DNA of 64,000 nt from Pantoea vagans. GTDB taxonomy: Bacteria; Pseudomonadota; Gammaproteobacteria; Enterobacterales; Enterobacteriaceae. Under the pieces are notes generated by a model. It had not been told where the DNA came from, did no database searches, and was given only the letters and a program-made list of their open reading frames with translations. This document shows positions 49,170-59,999 of the stretch, one piece after another; the first letter of the stretch is position 1; every line of letters begins with the position of its first letter. Where the stretch lies: the NCBI RefSeq assembly GCF_001506165.1, contig NZ_CP011427.1, forward strand, positions 1,550,001-1,614,000, read 5' to 3'. The position numbers and the translations under genes are program-made.

Positions 49170-50951
49170 ATGCGTACAGAATATTGCGGACAGCTCAATC
49201 TGTCCCACGTGGGTCAGCAAGTCACTCTCTGCGGCTGGGTTAATCGCCGTCGCGATCTGGGCAGCCTGATTTTTATCGATATGCGCGACCGTGAAGGTAT
49301 CGCTCAGGTATTCTTCGACGCCGATCGTCAGGAAGCTTTCCAGCTGGCATCTGAGCTGCGCAACGAATTCTGTATCCAGATCACCGGCACCGTGCGTGCA
49401 CGTGAAGAAAAAAACCGCAACAGCGACATGGCGACCGGTGATGTTGAAGTCTTCGCCCATGAACTGAACATTATTAACCGTGCTGAACCCCTGCCGCTGG
49501 ACTCCAACCAGACCAACAGCGAAGAAGCGCGCCTGACCTATCGCTATCTGGACTTGCGTCGTCCGGAAATGGCGCAGCGTCTGAAAACCCGTGCGAAAAT
49601 CACCAGCTTCGTGCGCCGCTTTATGGATAACGAGGGCTTCCTCGATATCGAAACGCCGATGCTGACCAAAGCCACGCCAGAAGGCGCACGTGACTATCTG
49701 GTGCCGAGCCGTGTGCACAAAGGTAAGTTCTACGCATTGCCGCAGTCTCCACAGCTGTTTAAACAGTTGTTGATGATGTCCGGCTTTGACCGCTACTACC
49801 AGATCGTGAAGTGCTTCCGTGACGAAGACCTGCGTGCTGACCGTCAGCCGGAATTCACCCAGATCGACGTAGAAACCTCTTTCATGACCGCCGAGCAGGT
49901 GCGTGAAAAGATGGAGCGTCTGATCCGCGAACTGTGGATTGATGTGAAAGGCGTGGACCTCGGTGACTTCCCACAGATGACTTTCGCCGAAGCGATGAAC
50001 CGTTACGGCTCCGACAAACCAGACCTGCGTAACCCAATGGAACTGGTGGACGTGGCTGACCTGTTGAAAAGCGTCGAATTCCAGGTGTTCGCGGGCCCGG
50101 CTAACGATCCTAAAGGCCGTGTTGCTGCCCTGCGTGTGCCAGGCGGCGCGGCGCTGACCCGTAAGCAGATTGATGAATACGGCAAGTTTGTTGAGATCTA
50201 CGGCGCTAAAGGTTTGGCGTGGATGAAGATCAACGAGCGTGCGAAAGGCTTCGAGGGCGTACAGAGCCCGGTGGCGAAATTCCTGACCCCGGAAATCGTT
50301 GATGCGATCCTGAACCGCACTGCTGCACAAGATGGTGACCTGATCTTCTTCGGCGCTGACCGTGCCAAAGTGGTGGCGGATGCGCTGGGCGCACTGCGTC
50401 TGAGAGTGGGTCGCGATCTGCAAATCACCGATGAGAAAGCGTGGGCCCCGCTGTGGGTGATCGACTTCCCGATGTTCGAAGCGGACGAAGAGGGCGGTCT
50501 GGCGGCTATGCACCATCCTTTCACTTCACCGAAAGAACTGACGGCTGAGCAGTTGGCGGTAGATCCAACGCAGGCGGTAGCGAATGCCTACGATATGGTG
50601 ATCAACGGTTACGAAGTGGGTGGCGGTTCAGTGCGTATCCATAACGGTAAAATGCAGCAGACGGTGTTCAGCATCCTCGGCATCACCGAAGAAGAGCAGC
50701 GCGAGAAGTTTGGCTTCCTGCTGGACGCACTGAAGTACGGTACTCCACCGCATGCGGGCCTGGCGTTTGGTCTGGATCGTCTGACTATGTTGCTAACCGG
50801 CACCGACAACATCCGTGATGTTATCGCGTTCCCGAAAACCACCGCAGCTGCGTGTCTGATGACCGAAGCACCAAGTGAAGCCAACCCGGCAGCGCTGCTG
50901 GATTTGGGCATTTTGGTGGCACCGAAGAAAGAAAAGTCAGAGAACAAGTAA
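49170..50951 (+). CDS. aspS: Aspartyl-tRNA synthetase
   Basis: A 593-aa class II synthetase. An N-terminal OB-fold anticodon-binding domain (1-105) precedes the catalytic core with [10 protein letters not shown], the motif 2 [16 protein letters not shown] and the motif 3 [17 protein letters not shown] insertion domain typical of bacterial enzymes lies in the middle. ATG follows AAAAGGA. Its stop overlaps the nudB start by one base. Confidence 0.97.
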   Translation: MRTEYCGQLNLSHVGQQVTLCGWVNRRRDLGSLIFIDMRDREGIAQVFFDADRQEAFQLASELRNEFCIQITGTVRAREEKNRNSDMATGDVEVFAHELNIINRAEPLPLDSNQTNSEEARLTYRYLDLRRPEMAQRLKTRAKITSFVRRFMDNEGFLDIETPMLTKATPEGARDYLVPSRVHKGKFYALPQSPQLFKQLLMMSGFDRYYQIVKCFRDEDLRADRQPEFTQIDVETSFMTAEQVREKMERLIRELWIDVKGVDLGDFPQMTFAEAMNRYGSDKPDLRNPMELVDVADLLKSVEFQVFAGPANDPKGRVAALRVPGGAALTRKQIDEYGKFVEIYGAKGLAWMKINERAKGFEGVQSPVAKFLTPEIVDAILNRTAAQDGDLIFFGADRAKVVADALGALRLRVGRDLQITDEKAWAPLWVIDFPMFEADEEGGLAAMHHPFTSPKELTAEQLAVDPTQAVANAYDMVINGYEVGGGSVRIHNGKMQQTVFSILGITEEEQREKFGFLLDALKYGTPPHAGLAFGLDRLTMLLTGTDNIRDVIAFPKTTAAACLMTEAPSEANPAALLDLGILVAPKKEKSENK

Positions 50952-51382
50952 TGGGCTATAAATACCCGGTTTCGGTGCTGGTGGTGATTTTCGCGCGAGA
51001 CACCGGCCGGGTGTTAATGCTGCAGCGACGTGACGATGTGAACTTTTGGCAATCCGTCACGGGCAGTCTTGAGGCGGGTGAAACCCCGCGTCAGGCCGCA
51101 CAACGAGAGGTAACAGAAGAGCTCGGTATCGACGTTGTCGGTGAACAGCTGGTGCTGGATGATTGTCACAAACACATTGAGTTTGAAATCTTCCCGCACT
51201 ATCGCCATCGCTATGCGCCAGGCACCACCCATAACCGTGAACACTGGTTCCGGCTGGCACTGCCGCAGGAGCGCGATTTGCTGCTCACCGAACACCTCGC
51301 CGCCCGCTGGCTGGACCCCGCCGCTGCCGCAGCCTTAACCAAGTCCTGGAGTAACCGCCAGGCAATCGAAGAATTTACCTGA
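50951..51382 (+). CDS. nudB: Dihydroneopterin triphosphate pyrophosphohydrolase
   Basis: A 143-aa Nudix hydrolase that removes pyrophosphate from dihydroneopterin triphosphate in folate synthesis. The Nudix box is complete: GSLEAGETPRQAAQREVTEE followed by LGI. Length and position after aspS match E. coli NudB. Its ATG shares one base with the aspS stop (TAATG), so it is translationally coupled. Confidence 0.94.
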   Translation: MGYKYPVSVLVVIFARDTGRVLMLQRRDDVNFWQSVTGSLEAGETPRQAAQREVTEELGIDVVGEQLVLDDCHKHIEFEIFPHYRHRYAPGTTHNREHWFRLALPQERDLLLTEHLAARWLDPAAAAALTKSWSNRQAIEEFT

Positions 51383-51705
51383 ATGCCCGCCGCCGCGCGT
51401 TTTTTTGGCGGCGATTAAGGTAGATTCCACAAATTCGACGAAGCGTATTTCCTTCGTACTAAAATCCGGTGCCAGACATCCATCTCGCACCGCTAAATTG
51501 AATAGATGGGCGTAATCGACACACATTGTCAGTTATACGCCCCCAATATTGAACAGTCAGGCGTTATCGTCGCAGCAAGGTTGTTCACCGCCAGCGCACA
51601 GCAACCGGAGCGTACTCTTGTACGTGAGGATTGCGAGCACTGCCGGGGAACAAGATTGCAAGTGAGATAGCCTGCACCCTGTTAAAGATCGGAGAAACAG
51701 TAAAG
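51383..51705. other. Gap between nudB and yebC with small stem-loops
   Basis: About 323 bp without a gene. CGCCGCC (51388-51394) can pair with GGCGGCG (51407-51413), with a T-rich loop, so it is not a standard terminator. CGTACTCTTGTACG at 51611-51624 is a perfect tight hairpin about 80 bp before the yebC start, likely in the yebC leader. No other structure was recognised. Confidence 0.5.
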
Positions 51706-52449
51706 ATGGCTGGACACAGTAAGTGGGCGAACACCAAGCACCGCAAGGCGGCGCAGGATGCTAAGCGCGGCAAAATCTTCACCAAAATCATTCGTGAACT
51801 GGTGACCGCAGCGAAACTGGGCGGCGGCGATGCCGGCTCTAACCCGCGTCTGCGCGCAGCAATGGACAAAGCCCTGTCCAACAACATGACGCGTGACACC
51901 ATGAACCGTGCGATTGCACGCGGTGTGGGCGGTGAAGATGATTCCAACATGGAAACCATCATCTATGAAGGTTACGGTCCTGGCGGCTCAGCCGTGATGA
52001 TTGAGTGCCTGAGTGACAACCGTAACCGTACCGTGGGTGAAGTACGCCACGCGTTCACCAAAACCGGCGGAAATCTCGGTACCGATGGTTCTGTTTCTTA
52101 CCTGTTCAGCAAAAAGGGTGTGATCTCTTTTGCGCCGGGTCAGGATGAAGATGCAGTGATGGAAGCGGCATTAGAAGCCGGTGCAGAAGACGTGGTCAGC
52201 TACGACGATGGCGCAATTGATGTCTTTACGGCCTGGGAAGAGCTGGGTGCCGTGCGTGATGCACTGGAAGCCGGTGGCCTGAAAGCCGATACCGCAGAAG
52301 TCTCAATGATTCCTTCGACCAAAGCAGAAATGGATGCCGAAACTGCACCGAAACTGCTGCGTCTGATCGACATGCTGGAAGATTGCGACGATGTGCAGGA
52401 AGTTTACCACAACGGTGAAATTTCTGATGAGGTTGCGGAAACGCTGTAA
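51706..52449 (+). CDS. yebC: YebC/PmpR family protein
   Basis: A 247-aa protein of the YebC/PmpR family (E. coli 246 aa), with the N-terminal [20 protein letters not shown] and the three-domain arrangement. Members are reported as DNA-binding transcriptional regulators and, more recently, as factors that help ribosomes through difficult sequences. ATG at 51706 follows GGAGAAACAGTAAAG. It precedes ruvC by 37 bp, the usual order. Confidence 0.94.
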   Translation: MAGHSKWANTKHRKAAQDAKRGKIFTKIIRELVTAAKLGGGDAGSNPRLRAAMDKALSNNMTRDTMNRAIARGVGGEDDSNMETIIYEGYGPGGSAVMIECLSDNRNRTVGEVRHAFTKTGGNLGTDGSVSYLFSKKGVISFAPGQDEDAVMEAALEAGAEDVVSYDDGAIDVFTAWEELGAVRDALEAGGLKADTAEVSMIPSTKAEMDAETAPKLLRLIDMLEDCDDVQEVYHNGEISDEVAETL

Positions 52450-52486
52450 TGGCGTTATCCACTAACCTAACGGCCGGAGGCGCGTA

Positions 52487-53014
52487 GTGGCGATCATTCT
52501 CGGGATTGACCCCGGTTCGCGCGTCACCGGTTACGGTGTGATTCGTCAGGTGGGCCGCCAGCTCAGTTATCTGGGCAGCGGCTGCATCCGTACCAATGTC
52601 ACCGACCTGCCATCTCGCCTCAAGCTCATTTACGCCGGGGTGAGTGAAATCATCACCCAATTCTCACCGGATTATTTCGCCATTGAGCAAGTCTTCATGG
52701 CGAAGAATGCCGACTCCGCGTTGAAGCTGGGGCAGGCACGTGGTGCTGCCATTGTCGCCGCTGTGAACCTCGATCTGCCGGTTTTTGAATATGCCGCAAG
52801 GCAAGTCAAGCAAACGGTCACCGGTACCGGCGGCGCGGAAAAAAGTCAGGTGCAGCATATGGTGCGTACTTTGCTGAAACTCCCTGCTAATCCGCAAGCG
52901 GATGCCGCTGATGCGTTGGCCATCGCGATTACCCATTGCCATCTCAGTCAGAATGCGTCGCGGTTGAGTGATACAAAACTGGTGATGACGCGCGGTCGAT
53001 TACGGTCGGGTTGA
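52487..53014 (+). CDS. ruvC: Holliday junction resolvase RuvC
   Basis: A 175-aa endonuclease that cuts Holliday junctions after RuvAB branch migration. The RNase H-like active site acidic residues are visible: Asp8 in GIDPGSR, Glu in FAIEQVF, and the DAADALAIA motif near residue 140. It starts with GTG at 52487 ([10 protein letters not shown]), after a GGAGG. It is followed by a hairpin that also fits the ruvAB LexA box. Confidence 0.96.
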   Translation: MAIILGIDPGSRVTGYGVIRQVGRQLSYLGSGCIRTNVTDLPSRLKLIYAGVSEIITQFSPDYFAIEQVFMAKNADSALKLGQARGAAIVAAVNLDLPVFEYAARQVKQTVTGTGGAEKSQVQHMVRTLLKLPANPQADAADALAIAITHCHLSQNASRLSDTKLVMTRGRLRSG

Positions 53015-53031
53015 TAAAGGCGACAGAGATG

Positions 53032-53060
53032 AAGGCTGGATATTGATCCAGCCTTTTTTA
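53032..53060 (+). terminator. ruvC terminator overlapping the ruvAB LexA box
   Basis: AAGGCTGGAT-ATTG-ATCCAGCCTT followed by TTTTT is a strong intrinsic terminator for ruvC. Its core CTGGATATTGATCCAG (53035-53050) fits the LexA operator pattern CTG-N10-CAG and closely resembles the E. coli ruvAB SOS box. One sequence thus probably ends ruvC transcription and lets LexA control ruvAB. Confidence 0.85.
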
Positions 53061-53220
53061 TGTTATAAATACCCGTCATGTTGCACTGACTGATGCGTTG
53101 TCTGCCCTCGTTCATCCGAATCGCTTAACACAGTAAGCAAGTCGGGGTTCTCTCGGTTGCCGCGGTTCTGTCAGGGTAAATATTTAGGGTATGAATCGAC
53201 TTATATAAGGAACTGCTCAG

Positions 53221-53835
53221 GTGATTGGTCGTTTACGAGGCAACATTCTGGAAAAACAGCCGCCGCTGGTGTTAATTGAGGCGCACGGTGTCGGTTATGA
53301 AGTACATATGCCAATGACCTGCTTCTATGAGCTGCCGGACATCAACCAGGAAGCGATTATCTTCACCCAGTTTGTGGTGCGAGAAGATGCGCAACTGCTG
53401 TTTGGTTTCAACAATAAGCAGGAGCGTGCGTTGTTCCGCGAGCTGGTCAAGGTCAATGGCGTAGGGCCAAAACTGGCGCTGGCTATCCTGTCCGGGATGT
53501 CCGCACAGCAGTTTGTCACCGCCGTTGAGCGTGAAGAGATTGCATCACTGATCAAGCTGCCGGGCGTAGGCAAGAAAACCGCCGAGCGCCTGGTGGTTGA
53601 GATGAAAGATCGCTTTAAAGGCATGCACGGCGATCTGTTCGGCAGTGACTCAACCTTTACGTTGACCACCCCATCCGAAGCGCCACAGAGCAATGATGCG
53701 GAAGCTGAAGCAGTTGCAGCACTGGTGGCACTGGGCTATAAACCGCAGGAAGCCAGCCGCATGGTCAGTAAAGTGGGCAAACCTGATGCGGACTGTGAAA
53801 CCCTGATTCGTGAAGCCCTGCGCGCAGCTATTTGA
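53221..53835 (+). CDS. ruvA: Holliday junction DNA helicase subunit RuvA
   Basis: A 204-aa tetrameric protein binding four-way junctions. Domain I is the OB-fold (1-64), domain II holds two helix-hairpin-helix motifs ([28 protein letters not shown]), and domain III (about 155-204) contacts RuvB. The start is GTG at 53221. It is 8 bp before ruvB and probably in the LexA regulon. Confidence 0.97.
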   Translation: MIGRLRGNILEKQPPLVLIEAHGVGYEVHMPMTCFYELPDINQEAIIFTQFVVREDAQLLFGFNNKQERALFRELVKVNGVGPKLALAILSGMSAQQFVTAVEREEIASLIKLPGVGKKTAERLVVEMKDRFKGMHGDLFGSDSTFTLTTPSEAPQSNDAEAEAVAALVALGYKPQEASRMVSKVGKPDADCETLIREALRAAI

Positions 53836-53843
53836 GGTAATGC

Positions 53844-54848
53844 ATGATTGAAGCCGATCGCCTGGTTTCGGGTGTCCCTTTAAACGAAGAAGAGAGTCTC
53901 GACCGCGCCATTCGCCCTAAACTGCTGGCGGAATACGTCGGTCAGCCGCAGGTGCGTGAGCAGATGGAGATTTTCATCCAGGCGGCGAAACTGCGTGGGG
54001 ATGCCCTTGATCATCTGTTGATTTTTGGCCCACCTGGGCTGGGTAAAACCACGCTGGCAAACATTGTCGCCAACGAGATGGGGGTTAACCTGCGCACCAC
54101 CTCTGGGCCGGTGTTAGAGAAAGCGGGCGATCTGGCGGCCATGCTGACCAACCTTGAGCCGCACGACGTACTGTTTATCGATGAGATTCACCGTCTGTCG
54201 CCAGTGGTGGAAGAGGTGCTATACCCGGCGATGGAAGATTATCAGCTGGATATCATGATCGGTGAAGGTCCAGCGGCGCGCTCAATCAAACTCGATCTGC
54301 CGCCGTTTACCTTGATTGGCGCGACCACGCGTGCTGGTTCCCTCACTTCGCCACTGCGTGACCGCTTCGGCATTGTGCAGCGTCTTGAGTTCTATAACGT
54401 GCCAGATCTGCAACACATCGTCAGCCGTAGCGCGGCCTGCCTGGGCCTGTCGTTAAGTGAAGAAGGGGCACTGGAAGTGGCGCGTCGTGCGCGTGGCACA
54501 CCACGTATTGCAAACCGTCTGTTGCGGCGTGTACGTGACTATGCGGAAGTGCGCGCCAACGGCAACATGAGTGGGGAAGTCTCCGCGAGTGCGCTCGATA
54601 TGCTGAATGTCGATAATCAGGGCTTTGATTACATGGACCGCAAACTGCTGCTGGCCATTATCGATAAATTCTCCGGTGGACCGGTGGGACTGGACAACCT
54701 GGCGGCGGCGATTGGTGAAGAGCGGGAAACCATTGAGGATGTCATTGAACCCTTCCTGATTCAGCAGGGTTTCATTCAGCGCACACCGCGCGGCCGTCTG
54801 GCCACGCAGCATGCTTACAAGCATTTTGGTATCAGTCGCGAAGAGTAA
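53844..54848 (+). CDS. ruvB: Holliday junction DNA helicase subunit RuvB
   Basis: A 334-aa hexameric AAA+ motor driving branch migration. Walker A is [12 protein letters not shown], Walker [10 protein letters not shown], sensor 1 [19 protein letters not shown], with the C-terminal winged helix ([16 protein letters not shown]). It is co-transcribed with ruvA. Confidence 0.98.
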   Translation: MIEADRLVSGVPLNEEESLDRAIRPKLLAEYVGQPQVREQMEIFIQAAKLRGDALDHLLIFGPPGLGKTTLANIVANEMGVNLRTTSGPVLEKAGDLAAMLTNLEPHDVLFIDEIHRLSPVVEEVLYPAMEDYQLDIMIGEGPAARSIKLDLPPFTLIGATTRAGSLTSPLRDRFGIVQRLEFYNVPDLQHIVSRSAACLGLSLSEEGALEVARRARGTPRIANRLLRRVRDYAEVRANGNMSGEVSASALDMLNVDNQGFDYMDRKLLLAIIDKFSGGPVGLDNLAAAIGEERETIEDVIEPFLIQQGFIQRTPRGRLATQHAYKHFGISREE

Positions 54849-54870
54849 TTCGCGTCAGGCTGGTTTTACA

Positions 54871-54892
54871 GGTGCGCATCACTGCGCACCTC
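54871..54892. terminator. Hairpin between convergent ruvB and znuB
   Basis: AGGTGCGCA-TCAC-TGCGCACCT is a perfect 9-bp stem between the two stop codons. It lacks a T-run on either side, so it may act as a weak or Rho-dependent terminator or as an mRNA 3' end stabiliser. Confidence 0.55.
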
Positions 54893-54893
54893 G

Positions 54894-55679
54894 CTATGCC
54901 GCCGGTTTTTTTGCCATGCTCAGGATGAACAGCACGGCGGCACACAGCACCACTGACGGGCCTGCAGGCGTGTCATAGGTGGCGGAGAAGGTTAATCCTC
55001 CCGTCACCGCCAAAATGCCAGTCAGCACCGCAAAGCCAGCCATCTGCTCGGGTGAACGTGAAAAACGGCGCGCGGTAGCGGCGGGAATAATCAGTAGTGA
55101 GGTGATGATCAGCGCACCGACAAATTTCATCGCCACACCAATGGTCAACGCTGTTACCAGCATCAGCATCAAGCGCGTACGTTGAATATTCACACCATCA
55201 ACCTGCGCCAGCTCCGGGCTGATGGTCATGGATAACAGCGAACGCCACTGCCATGCCATCACCGCTAACACAATCGCTACGCCGCCACCCATCATCCACA
55301 AATCATCGGGTGTGACTGCCAGCAAATCGCCAAACAGATACGCCATCAAATCGACGCGCACGCCTTGCATCAGGCTGACCACCACCAAGCCCAGCGATAG
55401 CGCACTGTGTGCCATGATGCCCAGCAGGGTGTCAATTGCCAGATGCGGACGACGCTCCAGCCATACCAGACCCAAAGCCAGGCAAACGGTCACCAGAATG
55501 ACGGCATAATAGGGATTCACATTCAGCAGCAGGCCAAAAGCCACACCCAGCAGTGAGGCATGTGCCAGGGTATCGCCGAAATAGGACATGCGACGCCAGA
55601 CCACGAATGAGCCTAACGGGCCCGCCGCCAGCGCCAGCAAAACACCACCGAGCCAGCCGGGTAATAACAGTTCAATCAT
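54894..55679 (-). CDS. znuB: ZnuB, zinc ABC transporter permease
   Basis: A 261-aa inner-membrane permease of the ZnuB/MntB family with about eight hydrophobic segments ([20 protein letters not shown] at the N-terminus, [17 protein letters not shown] near the middle). It carries zinc delivered by ZnuA. Its start overlaps the znuC stop by one base. Confidence 0.95.
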   Translation of the reverse strand: MIELLLPGWLGGVLLALAAGPLGSFVVWRRMSYFGDTLAHASLLGVAFGLLLNVNPYYAVILVTVCLALGLVWLERRPHLAIDTLLGIMAHSALSLGLVVVSLMQGVRVDLMAYLFGDLLAVTPDDLWMMGGGVAIVLAVMAWQWRSLLSMTISPELAQVDGVNIQRTRLMLMLVTALTIGVAMKFVGALIITSLLIIPAATARRFSRSPEQMAGFAVLTGILAVTGGLTFSATYDTPAGPSVVLCAAVLFILSMAKKPAA

Positions 55680-56431
55680 CAGGAACCCTTCCCTTTGCGC
55701 AGAACAATACGTCCCTGTAAATCATGACGGTGATTGTGGTTATGGCGATAGATAGCCAACTGCTGTGCGCCGCGTGGGCCGAACATGGCAATAAACTCGG
55801 GATGCTGCGACACCGCTTCTGGCGTGCCGGAACAGCAGATGTGATGGTTGAGGCACAACACTTCATCCGTTTTCGCCATCACCAGGTGCAGGTCATGTGA
55901 GACCATCAGCACGCCGCAGTTGAGTTCACCACGAAGCTGATCGATTAAATCGTAGAGCGCAACCTGACCGTTGACGTCAACGCCCTGTGTGGGCTCATCC
56001 AACACCAGGAGTTGCGGCTGGTTGAGCAGGGCACGGGCCAGCAACACGCGCTGTGTTTCACCACCAGAAAGCTTTTGCAGGGGGGCCTGCAACAGATGAC
56101 CCGCCTGAACGCGTTTTAATGCAGGAAGAATGGCATCACGCTGGCTGCCTCGTGTCAGGCGCATAAAACGCTCAACGGTGATCGGCAGAGTGGGGTCGAT
56201 ATGCAGTTTCTGTGGCACATAGCCGATGCGTAAACCCGGCGTGCGTTTAACTGTACCGCTGGTGGGGGTCAGCAAACCCAGTACCGTGCGCACCAGCGTC
56301 GATTTACCTGCGCCATTTGGCCCAAGCAGCGTGAGGATTTTTCCCGGTTCCAGTGACAGGCTAATGCCTGCCAGCACGGGACGCTGAGAGAACTTCACTG
56401 AAATGTTTTCAAGTGTAACAAGTGACGACAT
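55679..56431 (-). CDS. znuC: ZnuC, zinc ABC transporter ATPase
   Basis: A 250-aa ABC ATPase with Walker [10 protein letters not shown], signature [15 protein letters not shown], Walker [13 protein letters not shown] and the H-loop VSHDLH. The His-rich C-terminus ([10 protein letters not shown]) is typical of ZnuC. ATG 56431 ([14 protein letters not shown]) matches the E. coli start; the in-frame ATG at 56449 is less likely. It is divergent from znuA across a Zur-type operator. Confidence 0.95.
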   Translation of the reverse strand: MSSLVTLENISVKFSQRPVLAGISLSLEPGKILTLLGPNGAGKSTLVRTVLGLLTPTSGTVKRTPGLRIGYVPQKLHIDPTLPITVERFMRLTRGSQRDAILPALKRVQAGHLLQAPLQKLSGGETQRVLLARALLNQPQLLVLDEPTQGVDVNGQVALYDLIDQLRGELNCGVLMVSHDLHLVMAKTDEVLCLNHHICCSGTPEAVSQHPEFIAMFGPRGAQQLAIYRHNHNHRHDLQGRIVLRKGKGS

Positions 56432-56457
56432 AGTATTTACGGGTTGCATTGAATTTC

Positions 56458-56479
56458 GGATGTTATAATATCACATTCC
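56458..56479. promoter_or_regulatory. Zur operator between znuC and znuA
   Basis: An AT-centred inverted repeat (GGATGTTATAATATCACA then TTCC) resembles the E. coli znu Zur box, which reads nearly the same in its core TGTTATAATATCACA. It sits between the two divergent starts, so zinc-loaded Zur should repress both transcripts. Confidence 0.85.
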
Positions 56480-56508
56480 ATCTACGGGTCACGATGGAAT
56501 GACGCATT

Positions 56509-57480
56509 ATGTTACACATTAAGCAGCGCCTTGTTTTTACTCTTCCTGCTGCGGCAATGGTTGCCGCTTTTGCACTGCCAGCACACTCTGCTGTCGTCGC
56601 TTCGATTAAACCTCTGGGGTTTATTGCCGCCGCCATTGCGGATGGCGTCACACCGGTTGAAGTGTTGCTGCCAGATGGTGCTTCAGAGCATGATTATGCC
56701 TTACGTCCTTCGGATGTAAAACGTATTAAAAACGAGGACTTAGTCGTCTGGGTCGGTCCTGAAATGGAGGCGTTCCTCACCAAGTCTGCGGCTGAGTTAC
56801 CGGCGGCTAAAAACCTGGAAATTGCCGCGATGCCCGGGGTGAAACCGCTGCTGATCCGGGGGGGTGAAGAGGAGGAAGAACATGAGCATGGTCACGATCA
56901 TGACCAGGGTGCAGAAAAGTCTGAAGACCAAGACGCGTCTGATGATCATCACCACCACGGGGAGTTTAATATGCACCTGTGGATGTCCCCAGAGATAGCG
57001 AGGCAATCTGCGGTTGCAATCCATGGAAAATTATTGGAACTTATGCCGCAAAGCAGAGCCAAACTTGACGCGAACCTGCAGCAATTTGAGGCAGGATTAG
57101 CGGATGCTGACAAGCACATTGGCGCGCAGCTTGCCCCGGTTAAGAACAAAGGTTATTTCGTTTTTCACGATGCTTACAGCTACTTTGAAAAACACTACGG
57201 TTTGTCCCCCACCGGACATTTTACCGTCAACCCTGAGATCCAACCCGGCGCCCAGCGTTTACATCAAATACGAACACAGTTGGTTGAGCAGAAAGCCGTA
57301 TGCGTTTTCGCTGAACCACAATTCAGGCCGGCCGTCATCGATGCCGTGTCTCGCGGAACCAACGTGCGTAAAGGCACCCTTGATCCGCTGGGCATGGGAA
57401 TCAGCTTAACCAAAGACAGCTATGTGAAATTCCTCTCACAGTTGTCGAGCCAGTATGCGAGCTGCCTGAATGGAGCATAG
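56509..57480 (+). CDS. znuA: ZnuA, zinc-binding periplasmic protein
   Basis: A 323-aa cluster A-I binding protein with a signal peptide (cleavage after AHS/A near residue 27). The first zinc ligand is in [12 protein letters not shown]; the acidic and histidine-rich flexible loop ([24 protein letters not shown], then HLW) lies at about 121-157; later ligands lie in [13 protein letters not shown]. It captures zinc for ZnuBC under starvation. mepM follows 14 bp downstream. Confidence 0.96.
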   Translation: MLHIKQRLVFTLPAAAMVAAFALPAHSAVVASIKPLGFIAAAIADGVTPVEVLLPDGASEHDYALRPSDVKRIKNEDLVVWVGPEMEAFLTKSAAELPAAKNLEIAAMPGVKPLLIRGGEEEEEHEHGHDHDQGAEKSEDQDASDDHHHHGEFNMHLWMSPEIARQSAVAIHGKLLELMPQSRAKLDANLQQFEAGLADADKHIGAQLAPVKNKGYFVFHDAYSYFEKHYGLSPTGHFTVNPEIQPGAQRLHQIRTQLVEQKAVCVFAEPQFRPAVIDAVSRGTNVRKGTLDPLGMGISLTKDSYVKFLSQLSSQYASCLNGA

Positions 57481-57494
57481 AGGAATAGGTAAAA

Positions 57495-58823
57495 GTGCAG
57501 CAGATAGCCCGCTCTGTCGCCCTCGCATTTAATAATTTGCCGCGTCCCCACCGCGTTATGTTGGGTACATTAACTGTTGTGACATTGGCCGTCGCTGTCT
57601 GGCGGCCCTATGTTTATCATCCCCATGACGTTGCGCCCATCGTGAAAGACATCACGCTGGACAAAAACGAACTGCGTACGTTACTGCCTGAATCCAGTGA
57701 GCCGATTGATCAAACCACGGCAGAGCCGGAAGAAGACATCCCCGCGGATGACATCGATAAAGATGTGCCGGATAACCCGAATCAACACGATTACACCGTT
57801 TCGTCGGGTGATACGTTAAGCAGCGCGCTCAATCAGTATGGTATCGATCTCGGTGATATCAATGCGCTGGTGAGCAGCGACAAAGACTTCCGTAATCTGC
57901 GTGTCGGCCAGCAACTGAGCTGGACGCTGGATGCAGATGGACAGCTGCAAGACTTCACCTGGGAAGTGGATCGCCGTGAAACCCGCAGCTATGCGCGTCA
58001 GCCGAATGGCAGCTTTAAGATGCAGCAGGAGATGCAAAAGGGTGAATGGCAAAACAGCGTGTTGAAAGGCGAAGTGCGTGGCAGTTTTGGTGCCAGCGCG
58101 CAGCGTGCCGGATTAACCAGCGCCGAAACCAGTAACGTCATTAAAGCCATGCAGTGGCAGATGGACTTCCGCAAACTGCGTGCCGGTGATGATTTCAGCG
58201 TGCTGATGTCACGTGAAATGCTGGATGGTAAGAGCGCGCAGAGCCAGTTGCTTGGTGTGCGCCTGCGCACTGGCGGCAAAGATTATTACGCTTTCCGCGC
58301 GGAAGACGGCAAATTTTACGATCGTAACGGCTCCGGCCTTGCACGTGGCTTTATGCGTTTCCCTACCGTGAAGCAGTATCGCGTCTCATCCAACTTCAAC
58401 CCACGCCGACTTAACCCGGTGACGGGGCGTATTGCACCACACAAAGGTGTCGATTTTGCTCTGCCAATTGGTACTCCGGTGCTGGCCGTGGGCGACGGTG
58501 AAGTGGTGATGGCTAAAAATGGCGGTGCTGCTGGGAACTATGTGGCCATTCGCCATGGTCGTCAGTATATGACCCGTTATATGCACCTGAGCAAAGCGCT
58601 GGTGAAGCCTGGTCAGAAAGTGAAACGTGGCGACCGCATTGCGTTGTCGGGTAATACCGGACGCTCTACCGGCCCGCATTTGCACTATGAAGTGTGGATC
58701 AACAATCAGGCGGTCAATCCATTGACGGCTAAGCTGCCGCGCATGGAAGGTCTGACCGGTAAAGACCGCAGCAACTACCTGGCAGATGTGAAGACGTATC
58801 TTCCGCAGTTAGCGCTGAAATAA
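57495..58823 (+). CDS. mepM: MepM, murein DD-endopeptidase
   Basis: A 442-aa envelope enzyme that cuts peptide crosslinks in peptidoglycan to allow cell-wall growth. It has a membrane anchor at about 20-41, a LysM-like/OapA segment ([19 protein letters not shown]) near 95-145, and a C-terminal M23 metallopeptidase domain with the zinc motifs HKGVD and HLHYE. The start is GTG at 57495. Position after znuA and before lpxM is conserved; being in the znuA transcript would link a zinc enzyme to zinc supply. Confidence 0.94.
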   Translation: MQQIARSVALAFNNLPRPHRVMLGTLTVVTLAVAVWRPYVYHPHDVAPIVKDITLDKNELRTLLPESSEPIDQTTAEPEEDIPADDIDKDVPDNPNQHDYTVSSGDTLSSALNQYGIDLGDINALVSSDKDFRNLRVGQQLSWTLDADGQLQDFTWEVDRRETRSYARQPNGSFKMQQEMQKGEWQNSVLKGEVRGSFGASAQRAGLTSAETSNVIKAMQWQMDFRKLRAGDDFSVLMSREMLDGKSAQSQLLGVRLRTGGKDYYAFRAEDGKFYDRNGSGLARGFMRFPTVKQYRVSSNFNPRRLNPVTGRIAPHKGVDFALPIGTPVLAVGDGEVVMAKNGGAAGNYVAIRHGRQYMTRYMHLSKALVKPGQKVKRGDRIALSGNTGRSTGPHLHYEVWINNQAVNPLTAKLPRMEGLTGKDRSNYLADVKTYLPQLALK

Positions 58824-58845
58824 CGCACCACAGCCGCTAATATTA

Positions 58846-58876
58846 AAAAAACCGACGAAATATTCGTCGGTTTTTT
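58846..58876 (+). terminator. Terminator after mepM
   Basis: AAAACCGACGAA-ATA-TTCGTCGGTTTT with A- and T-runs at the two ends, about 22 bp after the mepM stop. Confidence 0.92.
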
Positions 58877-58950
58877 GCTATCTGACGCAGGATGATTGCA
58901 AAATTAACCACCGTCACTATCATTGTCCCGTCATTGTCAGAGGCGAGTGC

Positions 58951-59925
58951 ATGGAAACCCGAAAGAAAAATAACAGTGAGTTTATTCCCGTTTTTCAACG
59001 TTCTTTTTTAAAACCGAAATACTGGGGCAACTGGTTGGCGATTGGTGCGCTGGCCGGTATGGCAATGCTGCCTGCCAAAGTGCGCGATCCGATTCTGGGC
59101 GGATTAGGTCGATTTGCTGGCAAGCTGGCTAAAAGTGCGCGCCGCCGTGCGCTGATCAATCTCTACTATTGCCTGCCGGAATTGAGTGAAGCGCAGCGCG
59201 AAGAGATTGCTGATCGTATGTTTGCCACCGCGCCACAGGCGATGGTGATGATGGCTGAGTTGGGGATGCGCGATCCTGCGCGCGTACGACAACGCGTGGA
59301 CTGGCACGGACGCGAAATTATTGAACAACTGCAGGCCAACAAAGAAAACGTTATTTTCCTGGTGCCGCACGGCTGGGGCGTAGATATTCCGGCGATGTTG
59401 CTGGCATCGGAAGGCCAGATGATGGCGGCGATGTTCCACAACCAGAGCGATCCGCTATTGGATTACGTGTGGAATCGGGTACGTCGTCGCTTTGGTGGCC
59501 GCATGCATGCCCGCAATGACGGCATCAAACCTTTTATCGCATCGGTCCGTCAGGGTTATTACGGCTACTATCTGCCGGATCAGGATCACGGCCCAGAGCA
59601 CAGTGAGTTTGTGGATTTCTTTGCCACGTACAAGGCTACGCTGCCTGCCGTAGGTCGTTTGATGAAAGTGTGCCGCGCACGCGTTGTTCCGTTGTTCCCG
59701 GTTTATAACAGCGAGACGCATCGGCTGGAAATCTACGTTCGTCCGCCAATGGATGACTTGCTGGATGCAGATGACAACACGCTGGCGCGTCGAATGAACG
59801 AAGAGGTTGAGGTGTTTGTGCGTCCGCACCCGGAGCAGTACACCTGGATTTTGAAATTGCTTAAGACGCGTAAAGAGGGTGATATCGAGCCCTATGCGCG
59901 TAAAGACCTGTATCCGCGCAAATAG
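58951..59925 (+). CDS. lpxM: LpxM, lipid A myristoyltransferase
   Basis: A 324-aa inner-membrane acyltransferase that adds the last secondary acyl chain (myristate) to lipid A. An N-terminal membrane anchor (about 26-41) precedes the catalytic HX4D motif HGWGVD at 140-145. [20 protein letters not shown] and YLPDQDHG are typical. It has its own promoter region after the mepM terminator and a palindromic repeat just past its stop. Confidence 0.94.
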   Translation: METRKKNNSEFIPVFQRSFLKPKYWGNWLAIGALAGMAMLPAKVRDPILGGLGRFAGKLAKSARRRALINLYYCLPELSEAQREEIADRMFATAPQAMVMMAELGMRDPARVRQRVDWHGREIIEQLQANKENVIFLVPHGWGVDIPAMLLASEGQMMAAMFHNQSDPLLDYVWNRVRRRFGGRMHARNDGIKPFIASVRQGYYGYYLPDQDHGPEHSEFVDFFATYKATLPAVGRLMKVCRARVVPLFPVYNSETHRLEIYVRPPMDDLLDADDNTLARRMNEEVEVFVRPHPEQYTWILKLLKTRKEGDIEPYARKDLYPRK

Positions 59926-59930
59926 TTTTT

Positions 59931-59998
59931 TGCGCAATGAATTGTGCCGCTACGGAATGTGCAATTTTCACGATCCATAGCGGCGAGTTCAATCTCGC
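59931..59998. repeat. Palindromic intergenic repeat, copy 3
   Basis: Left arm GCGCAATGAATTGTGCCG (59932 on) to CTAC and right arm TAGCGGCGAGTTCAATCTCG (59977 on) match copies 1 and 2 with several substitutions, so this is the most diverged copy. It again fills the gap between two convergent genes (lpxM and the exporter gene), leaving only a few bases on each side. Confidence 0.75.
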
Positions 59999-59999
59999 A

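Noticed and set aside
49155..50516. A 453-codon open frame antisense to aspS
   Set aside because: It lies inside a certain gene in a GC-rich third-position shadow frame; the translation is His/Phe/Gln-rich with no domain and no ribosome site.
51385..51413. GC hairpin after nudB as a terminator
   Set aside because: The T-run falls inside the loop instead of after the stem, so it does not fit an intrinsic terminator.
53043..53069. TTGATC and TATAAA as a ruvAB promoter
   Set aside because: The spacing is about 15 bp, too short for a standard sigma-70 promoter; only the LexA box was kept.
56870..56980. The His/Glu/Asp-rich stretch of znuA as low-complexity or aberrant sequence
   Set aside because: A charged histidine-rich loop at this position is a normal feature of ZnuA proteins.
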